A stretch of 64,000 bases of DNA, from assembly GCF_042653765.1 (NCBI RefSeq), contig NZ_JBHSEZ010000014.1, forward strand, positions 3,255 through 67,254, in the 5' to 3' direction. A program made the position numbers and the translations under genes. Below the pieces are notes generated by a model that saw only the letters and a list, made by a program, of their open reading frames with translations, made no database searches and was not told the DNA's origin. Source of the DNA: Castellaniella denitrificans (GTDB lineage: Bacteria > Pseudomonadota > Gammaproteobacteria > Burkholderiales > Burkholderiaceae_B). Numbering within the stretch: the stretch's first letter is position 1; each line of letters opens with the position of its first letter. Positions 35,201 through 43,082 of this stretch are shown here, in pieces.

Positions 35201-36699
35201 AGCAGCATGTCCCAGTCCTCGAACGCCGTCAGCTCCGTATCGAAGTTGCCGACCAGGCCGATGGCGGCACGGGGATGCGCCCAGGTATTGACCGGAATGT
35301 AGTTCTGGACGAAGAGCCTGTCGCGGTCGAAGGCGTCATGGGCCGTGGGAAAGGACCTGCCCAGTTCGATGCGCCGGCCATCTTCCAGTTGCTCCTGGAT
35401 GTAGACGACATCGGTGTAGACGACGGAGTCCGGGTGTTTGCCGAAAGCCTCCGCCAGCAGCCGCAAATGGTCGGGCAGGTAGATGTCGTCGTCATCCAGG
35501 TAGGCGACGTAGCGCCCGCGGGCGATCTTGAGGCCCGCGTTCCGGGCGGCCGAAAGCCCCTGGTTGCTCGGCTGGTTGAGATAGACCAGGGGCAGGTTGC
35601 AGGCCTCGAGCAGGTGTTCCACGGGCTCGCCGTGATCATTCACCAGGATGACCTCGAAATCACGGCAGGTCTGCGCCTCCAGGCTGGCCAGCGCATCGCG
35701 CAGCAGGCCGGGCCGGTCATAGGTCGTGACGATGACGGAGAACAACGGTCCGCCGGCGGGGGCCGGGCCGGCCAAGGGGCCGAACAGCCGCGCGCGGATG
35801 CGCTCCGTCCGCTCGGCAAACACCTTCCGATCGGCCTCCGGATAGGCGTTCAGGCGATTTTGATACAAGCGCCAGATATCCAGGGCGGCCGGCCGCATGC
35901 ACGGCGCGATCGCTTCGTCGTCGAGGCAGCGCTCCAGGATTTCCGCATGCTCGCGCAAGGGCCGCGCATCGGCATAGAACTTCTGCGATACCTGCCCGCC
36001 ATGGATGCGGTAGCCGACCGTCGCCTGGCGCAAGAACACGAAATCGGGATGGCGGCCGGCCACCCGGAGCCAAAGATCCCAGTCCTGGGCCAGCAAGTGA
36101 TCCCGTGCCAGTGTCCCGTCCGGCAGGGCCACCGTATCGAGCATCGAGCGGCGCAGCATGGCCGCCGAAGGCGTAATGTAATTGTCGTGGCTCAGCAGGC
36201 CGGCGATCTCATTGCGCCCGCCGGCATAGGACGCGTCACGATGGCCCGGATGCACGGCATGGCGGATCAGGTTGCCCGACTCGTCGATCCAATTGCACTG
36301 GACGTAGCCCAGCATGGCCCGAGGCGCCGCATCCATGGCCGCGCACAGGGAGCGCAAATGATCGGGATACAGGATGTCGTCCGACCCGAGGACGACGACG
36401 TAGCGGCCCCGGCCGGCGCGCAGGCACCGGTTGTAGTTGCCGTTCAGCCCCAGGTTCCGCTCATTGACTTCGTAGTGGAAACGGGGATCGTCCGCATAGC
36501 GTTCCAGCACCCGGACGGAATCATCGGTCGAACAATCGTCGAACACCCGTAGTTCGAAGGCCGTGCCTTCCTGGGCGAGAATGGAATCGATCGTCTGCCC
36601 GATGAAGCGGGCATTGTTGTAGGACATGACCGCGACGGTCACGTCGACAGGCTGATTCTGGTGGGTGCTGTTCATGTAGACAGGAAGTCCTTGGCTCAC
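32293..36699 (-). CDS. Giant multi-domain glycosyltransferase
   Basis: A 1,468-residue cytosolic protein with four recognisable glycosyltransferase units: GT2 (about 19-240; VTVAVMSYNNARFIG, VVLGSDDILYPDH), a second GT2 (about 318-545; SVIVTTYDRPGLLRDALAS, AYLDDDDIYLPDH), a linker or degenerate GT-like part (about 590-830), a third GT2 (about 846-1080; VSVVIPTRDQLTVLRACI, LLFLNNDVQFS), and a C-terminal GT-B/GT4 domain (about 1140-1460; RVGWAGGISHTGD, NLRLLELGACGVPVIAT). Such giants (for example FgtA-like proteins) build flagellin or O-antigen glycans. The coordinates use a GTG at 36699; an ATG at 36675 is an alternative. It is last in the twelve-gene operon. Confidence 0.88.
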   Translation of the reverse strand: MSQGLPVYMNSTHQNQPVDVTVAVMSYNNARFIGQTIDSILAQEGTAFELRVFDDCSTDDSVRVLERYADDPRFHYEVNERNLGLNGNYNRCLRAGRGRYVVVLGSDDILYPDHLRSLCAAMDAAPRAMLGYVQCNWIDESGNLIRHAVHPGHRDASYAGGRNEIAGLLSHDNYITPSAAMLRRSMLDTVALPDGTLARDHLLAQDWDLWLRVAGRHPDFVFLRQATVGYRIHGGQVSQKFYADARPLREHAEILERCLDDEAIAPCMRPAALDIWRLYQNRLNAYPEADRKVFAERTERIRARLFGPLAGPAPAGGPLFSVIVTTYDRPGLLRDALASLEAQTCRDFEVILVNDHGEPVEHLLEACNLPLVYLNQPSNQGLSAARNAGLKIARGRYVAYLDDDDIYLPDHLRLLAEAFGKHPDSVVYTDVVYIQEQLEDGRRIELGRSFPTAHDAFDRDRLFVQNYIPVNTWAHPRAAIGLVGNFDTELTAFEDWDMLLRLVQRYPVHRIERITAEVHQRVSGGGDHMLAREQDKLLPLYRKLYARYPETESDRVQAGRQAVLAASAQQEKPWGVTEWLAERAPSASRVLAIQALLQANPDVGTLGVAVIVQDGADVQALAATLESLGVQHRPVDGVWLIGRNIPDEAAGNGIELLRSDAHWTKQLSDRIGQGGVPDFLWILHAGDRLVPHATLAMGEYRLRKPDPLVWYADEAVLKAGAPANPMLRPDFNVDLLRSYPYVGRNLVVSTAAVQAVGGLDERVADMALIDLIWRLVEQVGPPVVAHVPEVLSHNGRSLMDWVQGAEAMTWFPAVTQAHFVRMGLEARIEPGLVPGLQRIEYPLAAQPLVSVVIPTRDQLTVLRACIEGLMERTAYPHYELLIVDNGSVEPDAVAFLAGLEGMGTDRVRVLRWPGAFDFAAMNNFAVSQARGDALLFLNNDVQFSPRTRTDWLERLLRHALRPEVGMAGSRLDLPDGGVEQCGLVLGMDNSVGAAFRGLPSDRQGYMSRLIVQQNVSALSASCLMMRREVFDELGGFDAGSFPVYYADADLCMKATQAGYLLALEPDTGLLHMGGATRLLTEKFGLKSSPDDEQRDRLYHRWLPRLARDPNYHPAFGKRSPGFDLSPDASRIQEPLPGRPLPVVLAAHADWQGCGHYRILHPFRAMAGELRLEGGLKHGDFHFTDAARIQPDVIVLQGAWLNEGILTQIRRYREITGAKVVLEFDDYLPNIPTRSIYRKKLPQSVIKNMRRAIEQVDWLVVSTPVLAQEYADYHGDIRVALNGLPVDPWRDLSSRRRAGRKMRVGWAGGISHTGDLAEIRSVVQDLQDEVEWVFMGMKPDGVQCEYHPGVAIDRYPEKLAGLNLDLAVVPLELNQFNRCKSNLRLLELGACGVPVIATAIEPYRCDLPVTLVRNRHQDWVEAIRAHLADPDALERKGDALRDAVLRHWMLEGEFLDQWTRAWGVAPAAD

Positions 36700-36719
36700 A
36701 GCCTCATCGACGCTTGCCG

Positions 36720-37844
36720 TCAGAGGTCAAAGGCATTGCATGCGGAAATCACGTGCCCGATCTGCTCGTCCGTCATGCCGGGCCACAGGGGCAGACTCAG
36801 CACCGATCGGTGAATCCGATCCGTGATGGGAAGAGACGCGTCAAACCGCCCCTTCAACGCCTGCTGGCGGTGGGGAGGCGTCGGATAGTGGATCAGCGTC
36901 CGGACGCCCTGCCGCTCCAGCCACTGGCGCAAGGCATCGCGCCGCTCGCAGCGGACGACGAACAGATGCCATGCATGCCATGGGCAATCGGCGGGAGGAA
37001 GGCCGGCCGTGTCCGGCAGCCGGATCGACGGATGCCGGATGCCCGCCAGGTACGCCGCGACGATGCGCCGGCGCGCGGCGGTCTCCCGATCCAGGTGCGG
37101 CAGCTTGACGCGCAGCACGGCCGCCTGCATTTCATCCAGGCGGCTGTTGACGCCTTCCATTTCATGCACGTACTTTTCGTGCGACCCATAGTTGCCCAGG
37201 GCGCGCACGATGCGGGCGGTTTCCGCATCCTTGGCCGTCACCGCGCCGCCATCGCCGAGCGCGCCGAGATTCTTCCCCGGATAGAAGCTGAATGCCGCCG
37301 CGTCGCCCCAGGCCCCGGCCTTGCGGCCGTCCAGGCACGCGCCATGCGCTTGCGCCGCGTCTTCCAGGACCAGCAGGCCATGCGCCGCCGCCAAGGCGCA
37401 GATTCCCGGCATGTCCGCCAGCCGGCCATAGAGATGGACGGGCAGGACGACCCGGGTACGGGGCGTGACGGCCCGCGCGGCGGCCGCGGGGTCCAGATTG
37501 CACGTCAACGGGTCGGGTTCGACGAGCACGGGCTCCAGGCCGGCGCGCAAGACGGCCAGGATCGTCGCGATATAGGTGTTGGCTGGCACGATGACCTCAT
37601 CGCCGGGCCGCAGCCGCCCCTGGCGCTTCCAGGCCTCGAGCACCAGCCACAGGGCATCCAGGCCGTTGGCCGCGCCGACCGCCTGTGGAACGCCGCAATA
37701 CCGCGCGAACTCGTCCTCGAACGCGGCAAGCTCGGCGCCCTGGATGTACCAGCCGGAATCGACGACCCGCGCCAGCCGATCCAGCAGCTCGGCGCGATGC
37801 GCGGCATTGAGAAGCCTCAGGTCGAGAAAAGGAACGTCCATCAT
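36720..37844 (-). CDS. dTDP-3-keto-6-deoxyhexose aminotransferase (FdtB/QdtB-like, DegT family)
   Basis: A PLP-dependent sugar aminotransferase of 374 residues. Motifs of the DegT/DnrJ/EryC1 family are present: VPFLDLRLLN, GAANGLDAL, EVIVPANTYIATILAVL, VVLPVHLYGRLADM, LVLEDAAQAHGA, and the PLP lysine in FSFYPGKNLGALGDGG (about 190). With the FdtA- and acyltransferase-type genes upstream it should make dTDP-3-amino-3,6-dideoxy-galactose or -glucose. It starts with ATGATGA over the stop of the acyltransferase gene. The dTDP-4-keto-6-deoxyglucose supply genes (rmlA, rmlB) are not in this window. Confidence 0.88.
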   Translation of the reverse strand: MMDVPFLDLRLLNAAHRAELLDRLARVVDSGWYIQGAELAAFEDEFARYCGVPQAVGAANGLDALWLVLEAWKRQGRLRPGDEVIVPANTYIATILAVLRAGLEPVLVEPDPLTCNLDPAAAARAVTPRTRVVLPVHLYGRLADMPGICALAAAHGLLVLEDAAQAHGACLDGRKAGAWGDAAAFSFYPGKNLGALGDGGAVTAKDAETARIVRALGNYGSHEKYVHEMEGVNSRLDEMQAAVLRVKLPHLDRETAARRRIVAAYLAGIRHPSIRLPDTAGLPPADCPWHAWHLFVVRCERRDALRQWLERQGVRTLIHYPTPPHRQQALKGRFDASLPITDRIHRSVLSLPLWPGMTDEQIGHVISACNAFDL

Positions 37845-38302
37845 AGATACCGGATGATTCTGGCCGGATTGCCCACGACGACCGCGCGGTCGGGCACGTC
37901 CGCCGTCACGACGGCCCCCGCGCCGACCATGGCGAATTCTCCGATCCGCAAGCCGGGCAGGATCGTCGCATGCGCGCCGATGCTGGCGCCCCGGCATACG
38001 CGCAGAAGGGGGAAAGAGGCCGGATACTGCCTGGACCGGGGGAACGGGTCGTTCGTGAACGTTGCATTCGGCCCGATGAACACATCGTCCTCGATGCGGG
38101 TGCCGTCCCACAGATAGACCCCTGACTTGATCGTGACCCGATCCCCGACGACCACGTCGTTCTCGATGAAGGTATGGGCGCACACGTTGCAATCCCGTCC
38201 GATGACCGCCCTGGGCAGGATCACGCTGAACTGCCAGACTCGGGTATCTTCGCCGATCCGGTCCGCCTGGACGTCCGCCAGGTCGTGGATGAAGGCTTCC
38301 AT
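37841..38302 (-). CDS. Sugar N-acyltransferase, hexapeptide repeat (FdtC/QdtC-like)
   Basis: A 153-residue left-handed beta-helix acyltransferase. Hexapeptide turns run throughout (IGEDTRVW, ILPRAVIGRDCNVCAHTFIENDVVVGDRVTIKSGVYLWDG cut into turns, IGAHATILPGLRIG) and it closes with VVVGNPARIIRYL. The layout FIENDVVVGDR followed by NATFTNDPFPRS is characteristic of QdtC/WlbB-type 3-N-acetyltransferases acting on dTDP- or UDP-amino sugars. It overlaps neighbours by 1-4 nt on both sides, so it is cotranslated with the FdtA- and FdtB-like genes. Confidence 0.88.
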   Translation of the reverse strand: MEAFIHDLADVQADRIGEDTRVWQFSVILPRAVIGRDCNVCAHTFIENDVVVGDRVTIKSGVYLWDGTRIEDDVFIGPNATFTNDPFPRSRQYPASFPLLRVCRGASIGAHATILPGLRIGEFAMVGAGAVVTADVPDRAVVVGNPARIIRYL

Positions 38303-38700
38303 CAGACGGCCTCCAGGAACAGGTCATAGTTGCGGATGTAATCCGCTTCGTCGTAATGCTCGCTGGCCAGCACGAGCAGGACGCAATCCGGCGTGAAGTC
38401 ATGCATTTCCCGCCAGACCATGTTCCGGATGAACAGGCCCCTGGTCGGGGAGTCCAGCACCGCTTCCTCGCGCGACCGGCCATCGTCCAGGACCATGCGG
38501 CAGCTTCCGGTCACGCAGACGGCGACCTGCAGCAGGTTCCGGTGGGCGTGGAATCCCCTGGAAACCCCCTCTTTCGTTCCGAACAGGTAATAGACCCGCC
38601 GGATGGCGAAGGGGACGGTCTTCTGGCCCTCCAGGGCGACGAGGGAACCGCGTTCGTCGCCCAGGGGGGGAAAGTCCACCCATTCGACCAGGCCCGTCAT
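38302..38700 (-). CDS. dTDP-4-keto-6-deoxyglucose 3,4-ketoisomerase (FdtA/WxcM-like)
   Basis: A small cupin of 132 residues. FdtA/QdtA hallmarks are DERGSLVALEG (about 14-25), VYYLFGTKEGVSRGFHAHR with the catalytic His pair (about 50-52), the strand LLQVAVCVTGSCRMVLDDG and GLFIRNMVWREMHDF. It shifts the keto group from C4 to C3, giving the substrate of the FdtB-like aminotransferase. Whether the product is the galacto (Fuc3N) or gluco (Qui3N) form cannot be read by eye. It overlaps the flanking genes by 1 and 4 nt. Confidence 0.9.
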   Translation of the reverse strand: MTGLVEWVDFPPLGDERGSLVALEGQKTVPFAIRRVYYLFGTKEGVSRGFHAHRNLLQVAVCVTGSCRMVLDDGRSREEAVLDSPTRGLFIRNMVWREMHDFTPDCVLLVLASEHYDEADYIRNYDLFLEAV

Positions 38701-39128
38701 GACGCGGCTCCACCCTCGATCAGGCCGGCGAAATGCCCGGGCGGATAGACCCGGCCCGCCTCGATCCCGACGATCCGTCTTCCACGGGCAAGGCGCGCGG
38801 CCAGATCCCCGGCCGAAGCCTCCCGTCCCGCCGCGTCGCCGACGTGCAGATAGGCGACGGGCAACCCGATGTCCTGAATCAGCCCCTCGAGCCGCACCCC
38901 CCCCCTGCCGACGAGCACGACCTCGAATTTCCGGCATGTCTGGGCATCCAGGCTGAGCAAGGTCTTCCGCGTCTTCTCGGGTGCATCGCCTTCCAGGACG
39001 AGCGTCAATGCGGGAGCCGGCCTCAGCGCCGCCATCGTCCGCTTGTCGACGGGCAGGCCCGCGCGCCGGCGCTCCCGAATCAAGGTCAGTTGCTGGAACA
39101 GATCACTCCGGATCGACATGATGGCCAT
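38697..39128 (-). CDS. Truncated GT2-like protein
   Basis: A 143-residue protein (start uncertain among ATGs at 39119, 39128 and 39143). Residues from about 44 on, TLVLEGDAPEKTRKTLLSLD and AQTCRKFEVVLVGRG, then PVAYLHVGDAAGREASAGDLAARLARGRRIVGIE, align with the first half of the second GT2 domain of the giant transferase (ALASLEAQTCRDFEVILVND...YLNQPSNQGLSAARNAGLKIARGRYVAYLD). The catalytic Asp-Asp stretch is replaced by IVGIEAGRVYPP. It is either a decayed domain copy or a non-catalytic accessory protein; its tight 4-nt overlap with the FdtA-like gene suggests it is still translated. Confidence 0.6.
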   Translation of the reverse strand: MAIMSIRSDLFQQLTLIRERRRAGLPVDKRTMAALRPAPALTLVLEGDAPEKTRKTLLSLDAQTCRKFEVVLVGRGGVRLEGLIQDIGLPVAYLHVGDAAGREASAGDLAARLARGRRIVGIEAGRVYPPGHFAGLIEGGAAS

Positions 39129-39195
39129 ACCCCACTGAATCAATCGCCATGGTTCTCATCGCTCCTGGCGGACACCGGCACGCCCGGGAACGGGC

Positions 39196-40338
39196 CTACC
39201 GCACCAGGCTGCCAAGATGCCGCAGGGCTCTCTGGCCAGCCTTCCCGTCGAGCTGCGGGAAAAATCCATCGATCGCGGAGATCCGCCGCTGCCTTCCCGG
39301 ATCGTCGCCACTGGAAACCCGGTCCAGGAAATCCCGCACCGCGTTCATGTCTGAAGCCTTGTCATAGAAGGATATCAAGGATTCCCCGACTTCATTGACG
39401 CCGAGGCCATCCCGGTTTTCCAGGTACAGCACGGGCTTTCCCGTCACCAGGTATTCCAGCAAGAAGGAGCCCACGTCGCTCAGCATGGCGGCGCTGGCCG
39501 CGAAGGCGTGCCGGTGATCCGGCCGCTCGTCGACGACGACGCCCTTTTCCTCCAGCTCGCGCTTGAACGCGCGCACGCCGGCCTCATCCAGAATCCCCAT
39601 GTTGGTCAGTTGCTTCCACAACAGAGGATGGGGCCGGAACAGCAGGGCCAGATCCGGCCGGCTTTCGAAAGCGTCGAAAATCCCCTCTCCGAGAAGATCG
39701 AAGGTCGACCACAGATCCGCGTCGAAACTGAAATGGGCATTCCACAGGACGGCTTTTCTATCGCCGATCTGCTGCCGCAGCCCGGGATCCACGGGAAAGC
39801 GATCGAGGCCGGCAAAACCGTCCATCCTGGGCAGCCCCGTCACCAGGACGTGCCCGGCACCCGTCGGGCAATGCCTGGCATACATTTCACGGGCATCCGC
39901 CCCCCGGACGAAAATGGCCGAAGCGCCCTTTGCAATGGGTTGCCCGTACTGATAGAGATGATTGATTTCGCCGCCGCCCGTTTCCAGCCCGTAGGGTACG
40001 TACGCCGTCGCCCCGGCCAGTTGCCGGATATTCTCGAAATGATATTCCGGCGGGCGCGTGGAATCGTAGGGCGACGTGAACAGGAACACCGCGCCGGCCG
40101 CCGCCCGCAGGTCGAAGGCGTCCCAGAATTCATGCGCGACACCCAGGCCGTCCAGGTGATCCTTGGATTTCTCGCGCTTCCAGTCGTAATCCTTGTGGAG
40201 GAACGGCAGCACCACGACCCGGGCTTCCCAGGCGGAATCCGCCGACGCCGCTTCCCAGATCGAATGCACGTTCAGCCAGGACTCGGGCATTTGATACAAA
40301 ATGACCAGGCGCCGGGGGAGCTTGTTGCGTGGCTTCAA
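39196..40338 (-). CDS. CDP-glycerol:poly(glycerophosphate) phosphotransferase-like enzyme
   Basis: A 380-residue GT-B-like protein related to CDP-glycerol glycerophosphotransferases (TagB/TagF), which move an alcohol phosphate from a CDP donor to an acceptor. Matching blocks are VPYGLETGG, FVRGADAREMY, VTGLPRMDGF, KAVLWNAHFS, ALLFRPHPLLW (His of the phosphate site) and AMLSDVGSFLLEYLVTGKPVLYLEN near the C terminus. The frame has no ATG near the start; a TTG at 40338 sits 8 nt after GAGGA and just after the racemase stop. In this cluster it may transfer a phosphorylated small molecule onto the glycan. Confidence 0.75.
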   Translation of the reverse strand: MKPRNKLPRRLVILYQMPESWLNVHSIWEAASADSAWEARVVVLPFLHKDYDWKREKSKDHLDGLGVAHEFWDAFDLRAAAGAVFLFTSPYDSTRPPEYHFENIRQLAGATAYVPYGLETGGGEINHLYQYGQPIAKGASAIFVRGADAREMYARHCPTGAGHVLVTGLPRMDGFAGLDRFPVDPGLRQQIGDRKAVLWNAHFSFDADLWSTFDLLGEGIFDAFESRPDLALLFRPHPLLWKQLTNMGILDEAGVRAFKRELEEKGVVVDERPDHRHAFAASAAMLSDVGSFLLEYLVTGKPVLYLENRDGLGVNEVGESLISFYDKASDMNAVRDFLDRVSSGDDPGRQRRISAIDGFFPQLDGKAGQRALRHLGSLVR

Positions 40339-40342
40339 GATT

Positions 40343-41125
40343 TCATTCCTCGATAGTTCCCGATGGCATCGAGCCGCATCCGGCACCGCCCGGCGGCAGG
40401 CCGACAAATTGCAATGCCCGCCGGGCCAGCGCCGCGTTGGACTCCACGGCCACTGGCACACGCGCCTTGCAGGCGGCCAGCAGCCCCGCCAGCTCCGTGC
40501 ATCCGAGCACGATCCCGCCCGCTTCCCGGGCGGCAAATTCGTCGAGCATGCTCTCGACTCGTTCCATGCACGACACCGAGGCCCGGCCATCGACCTTCAC
40601 CTCGGCGATCGCCTGGTTCACCACGGACTGCTGGGCCTGCGACAGGCCCATGAACGCCATCCCCCGGGCTTCCAGCGCCCGCTCGTACAGGCCGAAGCGC
40701 GCAATGGAGGCCGAGGCCAGCACGGCCACGGGCCCCTGCGTCCCGACCAGTTCATCGAGTACCGAATCGACGATGCTCAGCACCGGGATCGAGGTCCCGC
40801 TGCTCCACTGATCGAAGAGGATGTGCGCCGTATTGCACGGCACGACCGCGCAATCGGCTCCCTGGGCGGCCAGTTCCTCGATGGTCTCCCGGATGTAGGG
40901 CGCGGGGTTGCGCTCCCCCAGTTCCAGGTGGCGCCCCCGGCTGGGCAGCTTGGTATTGATATCGGCCAGCACGCGGGGGTAATGCCAATCCTTGGTCGCG
41001 GGCACCAGATCGTAGAGCGCGCGCAGGAAATCCAGCGTCGCCCAGGGCGCCACGCCCACCACGCCGATGGCCCCCTCCTCCCGAGGCCAATCGACTTCCT
41101 GGTTCAACGGCTGGATCCGGGGCAT
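40343..41125 (-). CDS. Aspartate/glutamate racemase family protein
   Basis: A 260-residue member of the Asp/Glu racemase superfamily. Both catalytic cysteines are in place: CAVVPCNTAHILFD (about 96) and GGIVLGCTELAGLL (about 208). N-terminal GAIGVVGVAPWATLDFLRAL corresponds to the family GILGGMGP segment with a changed glycine pattern. It should epimerise an acidic amino acid or carry out a related cysteine-based reaction. It overlaps the methyltransferase by 1 nt (TGATG), so it belongs to the modification operon; this is an unusual place for a racemase and suggests a D-amino-acid-derived building block. Confidence 0.8.
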   Translation of the reverse strand: MPRIQPLNQEVDWPREEGAIGVVGVAPWATLDFLRALYDLVPATKDWHYPRVLADINTKLPSRGRHLELGERNPAPYIRETIEELAAQGADCAVVPCNTAHILFDQWSSGTSIPVLSIVDSVLDELVGTQGPVAVLASASIARFGLYERALEARGMAFMGLSQAQQSVVNQAIAEVKVDGRASVSCMERVESMLDEFAAREAGGIVLGCTELAGLLAACKARVPVAVESNAALARRALQFVGLPPGGAGCGSMPSGTIEE

Positions 41126-41826
41126 CAGCGCTTCCGTTCGAACAGGAACAGGTGCAGCCGGGTTTCCGGATATTTGTTCAGGGGATGGCCTTCCGGGAAC
41201 ATGTTCTCGTCGCGCAGCAGGGACAGGCCCGCGGACTCGAATTGCCGGACATAGTCGTCCCGCGTGCGATAAGTGGCGGAATACTGTTCCTGCAAGTGCT
41301 CGGAGAACCGATCGTTGATCTCATGGCGCCCCGCCACGCCCATGCCGTCGCGCAGCATCAGCAAGGCGCCGGGACGCAGGAACCCCGGTACGTGGGCCAG
41401 CAGCCGGGCCAGCTGGTCATCGTTCAGGTAGACGCACAGGCCCGAGATGAGCACCAGGTCGAACGGCGCATCCGCCTCGAAAGCCTCGGCCGCCTGTACG
41501 TGGAATTCGACCTGCTCCAGGCCCCGATCCCGCGCTTCCTTGCGGCCGATCTCCGCCAGCCCTTGCGCGTACTCGACGGCCAGGACGCGGCGGGCGTTGC
41601 GCTCGGCGAAGCGGAAACTCCACTGGCCGACACCGGCACCGAGATCCAGAACCTCCAGCCCGTCGACGGGCGGCAGCCAGTCGAAGACCTTCCGGGTCTC
41701 GTCGTTGATCTTCAGGTGCAGGTTGTTTTCGTCCTGTTCCAGATTCGCCACCGACTCGAGCGCGACTTTCCGATAGGCATCGGCCCGCCCTTCCCAGAAA
41801 GCCTTCACCTTATCCGCATCAATCAT
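41125..41826 (-). CDS. Class I SAM-dependent methyltransferase
   Basis: A 233-residue methyltransferase. Motif I is LEVLDLGAGVGQWSFRFAE (about 55-73), followed by the acidic end of strand 2 (VLAVEYAQGL) and motif IV (APFDLVLISGLCVYLND). A leading MIDADKVKAFWEGRADAYRKVALESV helical segment precedes the fold. The start at 41826 overlaps the DUF711 gene by 4 nt. It may methylate the amino group or hydroxyl of the modification's building block, or the glycan; this is inferred from context. Confidence 0.85.
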   Translation of the reverse strand: MIDADKVKAFWEGRADAYRKVALESVANLEQDENNLHLKINDETRKVFDWLPPVDGLEVLDLGAGVGQWSFRFAERNARRVLAVEYAQGLAEIGRKEARDRGLEQVEFHVQAAEAFEADAPFDLVLISGLCVYLNDDQLARLLAHVPGFLRPGALLMLRDGMGVAGRHEINDRFSEHLQEQYSATYRTRDDYVRQFESAGLSLLRDENMFPEGHPLNKYPETRLHLFLFERKR

Positions 41827-43082
41827 TTTTTCTCCGACTCGGCCCGATTGGCCGCATAGCGCCATGCGCCGCCCGAGAGCATCGGCGCGGAGGCGCTGAT
41901 CCCCACATCCATCACCCGGCTGTCGCACAGGAAATCCAGATTCAACTGGGTCATCTCATTGACCGTCCGCGTCGGAATCGGCAAGACCCGCACGCCCAGG
42001 GGCTTGCGCAGCCGCACCGCCAGCGCGGAAATATCCAGCACCAGGCCGGCCAGATCCTCGGCGAACATGGTGCCGGGCACCGGCACCATGTCGATGCCGC
42101 ACCCGCACACCGTCGAAAACACCGCCAGCTTCTCGATCGTCACCGCCCGCAGGTTGTTCGCGCCGGCCAGGCCGTTGTCCTCCAACAGGGAGTACATCAC
42201 CCCGTTGAACCCCACGGTCCTGGCCTGCGCCCGGACGCACGCGGTCTTGATCGCATCCGAGAGCACGCTGGTGATGAAGATCGTGCCATGGGCGCCCACG
42301 GGCGAAGGCCCCAGCAATTCGACCAGGCGGCCGATGGAGGTCACGCCGTCGGGGAAAGGCGCCAGCGAACCATCCAGGCCCCGGTACTCGACCCCCGACG
42401 CTTCCTCCAGTACCCGTCCGAAGGCATCCACACGGCGCATCTCGGCGGCCAAGGCCTCGATCAGCCGCTCCTGGAATTCCAGCAACGAGCCCTGTTCCGC
42501 CCGGGCGCGCTCGGCGCATTGCAGCGCCAGCGACGCGGTCTCCAGCGCGAGGCTGAACCCGGGCTCATCCCCCTCGTGGCGCGAAAACGGGAAAAAGGGC
42601 GTGCCCGCCGGGCAGGCGGCCGATACGCCCACTCTGAAATTGTCGATTCCGGTATTGCCCCGCCGGGCCAGGCTCAGGATGAAACGGCTGGCGCTATGCG
42701 CCCCTTCGATCGAAATGACATCCGGATCGGCCGCGATCAGGTTGACGAACAGGCGCGAATCCCGCAGTACCAGAGTCTGCGCCTCATCGAGCACGGCGCC
42801 ATGCGCGCCCGGCCGCAGCAAGTCCAACGGCAGGCAATACCAGCGCGCGCCCAGCACGTCGGCGAGATCCCGCACGCCATCCATGACCGAGGACAAGGCG
42901 CCGGGCTGGTGGCCTTCTCCACCGGAAGGAGCCACGGGCAGGGTCAGCCGCACCGTGCGCGTCTGGATGCCAAGCTCCTGCCCCAGACGGGCCAAGTGGC
43001 CGCCGAAGGCCTCCAATTGGCGGGCCAGCGCCTGCTTCGAACGGGAATAGATGGGCACACCCATCGTCAGGGAACGAATCAT
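41823..43082 (-). CDS. DUF711 (UPF0210-related) family protein
   Basis: A 419-residue protein of the DUF711 family, distantly related to UPF0210 and to pyruvate formate-lyase-like folds. Family traits are MIRSLTMGVPIYSRS, the GTPFFPFSRHEGDEPGFSLALE block and FAVFSTVCGCGIDMVPVPG-like C-terminal segments with Cys-Gly-Cys-Gly. No radical-enzyme glycine motif is evident. DUF711 function is not established. Overlaps of 4 nt on both sides tie it to the methyltransferase and a nucleotidyltransferase, so it probably acts on the same intermediate. Confidence 0.75.
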   Translation of the reverse strand: MIRSLTMGVPIYSRSKQALARQLEAFGGHLARLGQELGIQTRTVRLTLPVAPSGGEGHQPGALSSVMDGVRDLADVLGARWYCLPLDLLRPGAHGAVLDEAQTLVLRDSRLFVNLIAADPDVISIEGAHSASRFILSLARRGNTGIDNFRVGVSAACPAGTPFFPFSRHEGDEPGFSLALETASLALQCAERARAEQGSLLEFQERLIEALAAEMRRVDAFGRVLEEASGVEYRGLDGSLAPFPDGVTSIGRLVELLGPSPVGAHGTIFITSVLSDAIKTACVRAQARTVGFNGVMYSLLEDNGLAGANNLRAVTIEKLAVFSTVCGCGIDMVPVPGTMFAEDLAGLVLDISALAVRLRKPLGVRVLPIPTRTVNEMTQLNLDFLCDSRVMDVGISASAPMLSGGAWRYAANRAESEKK

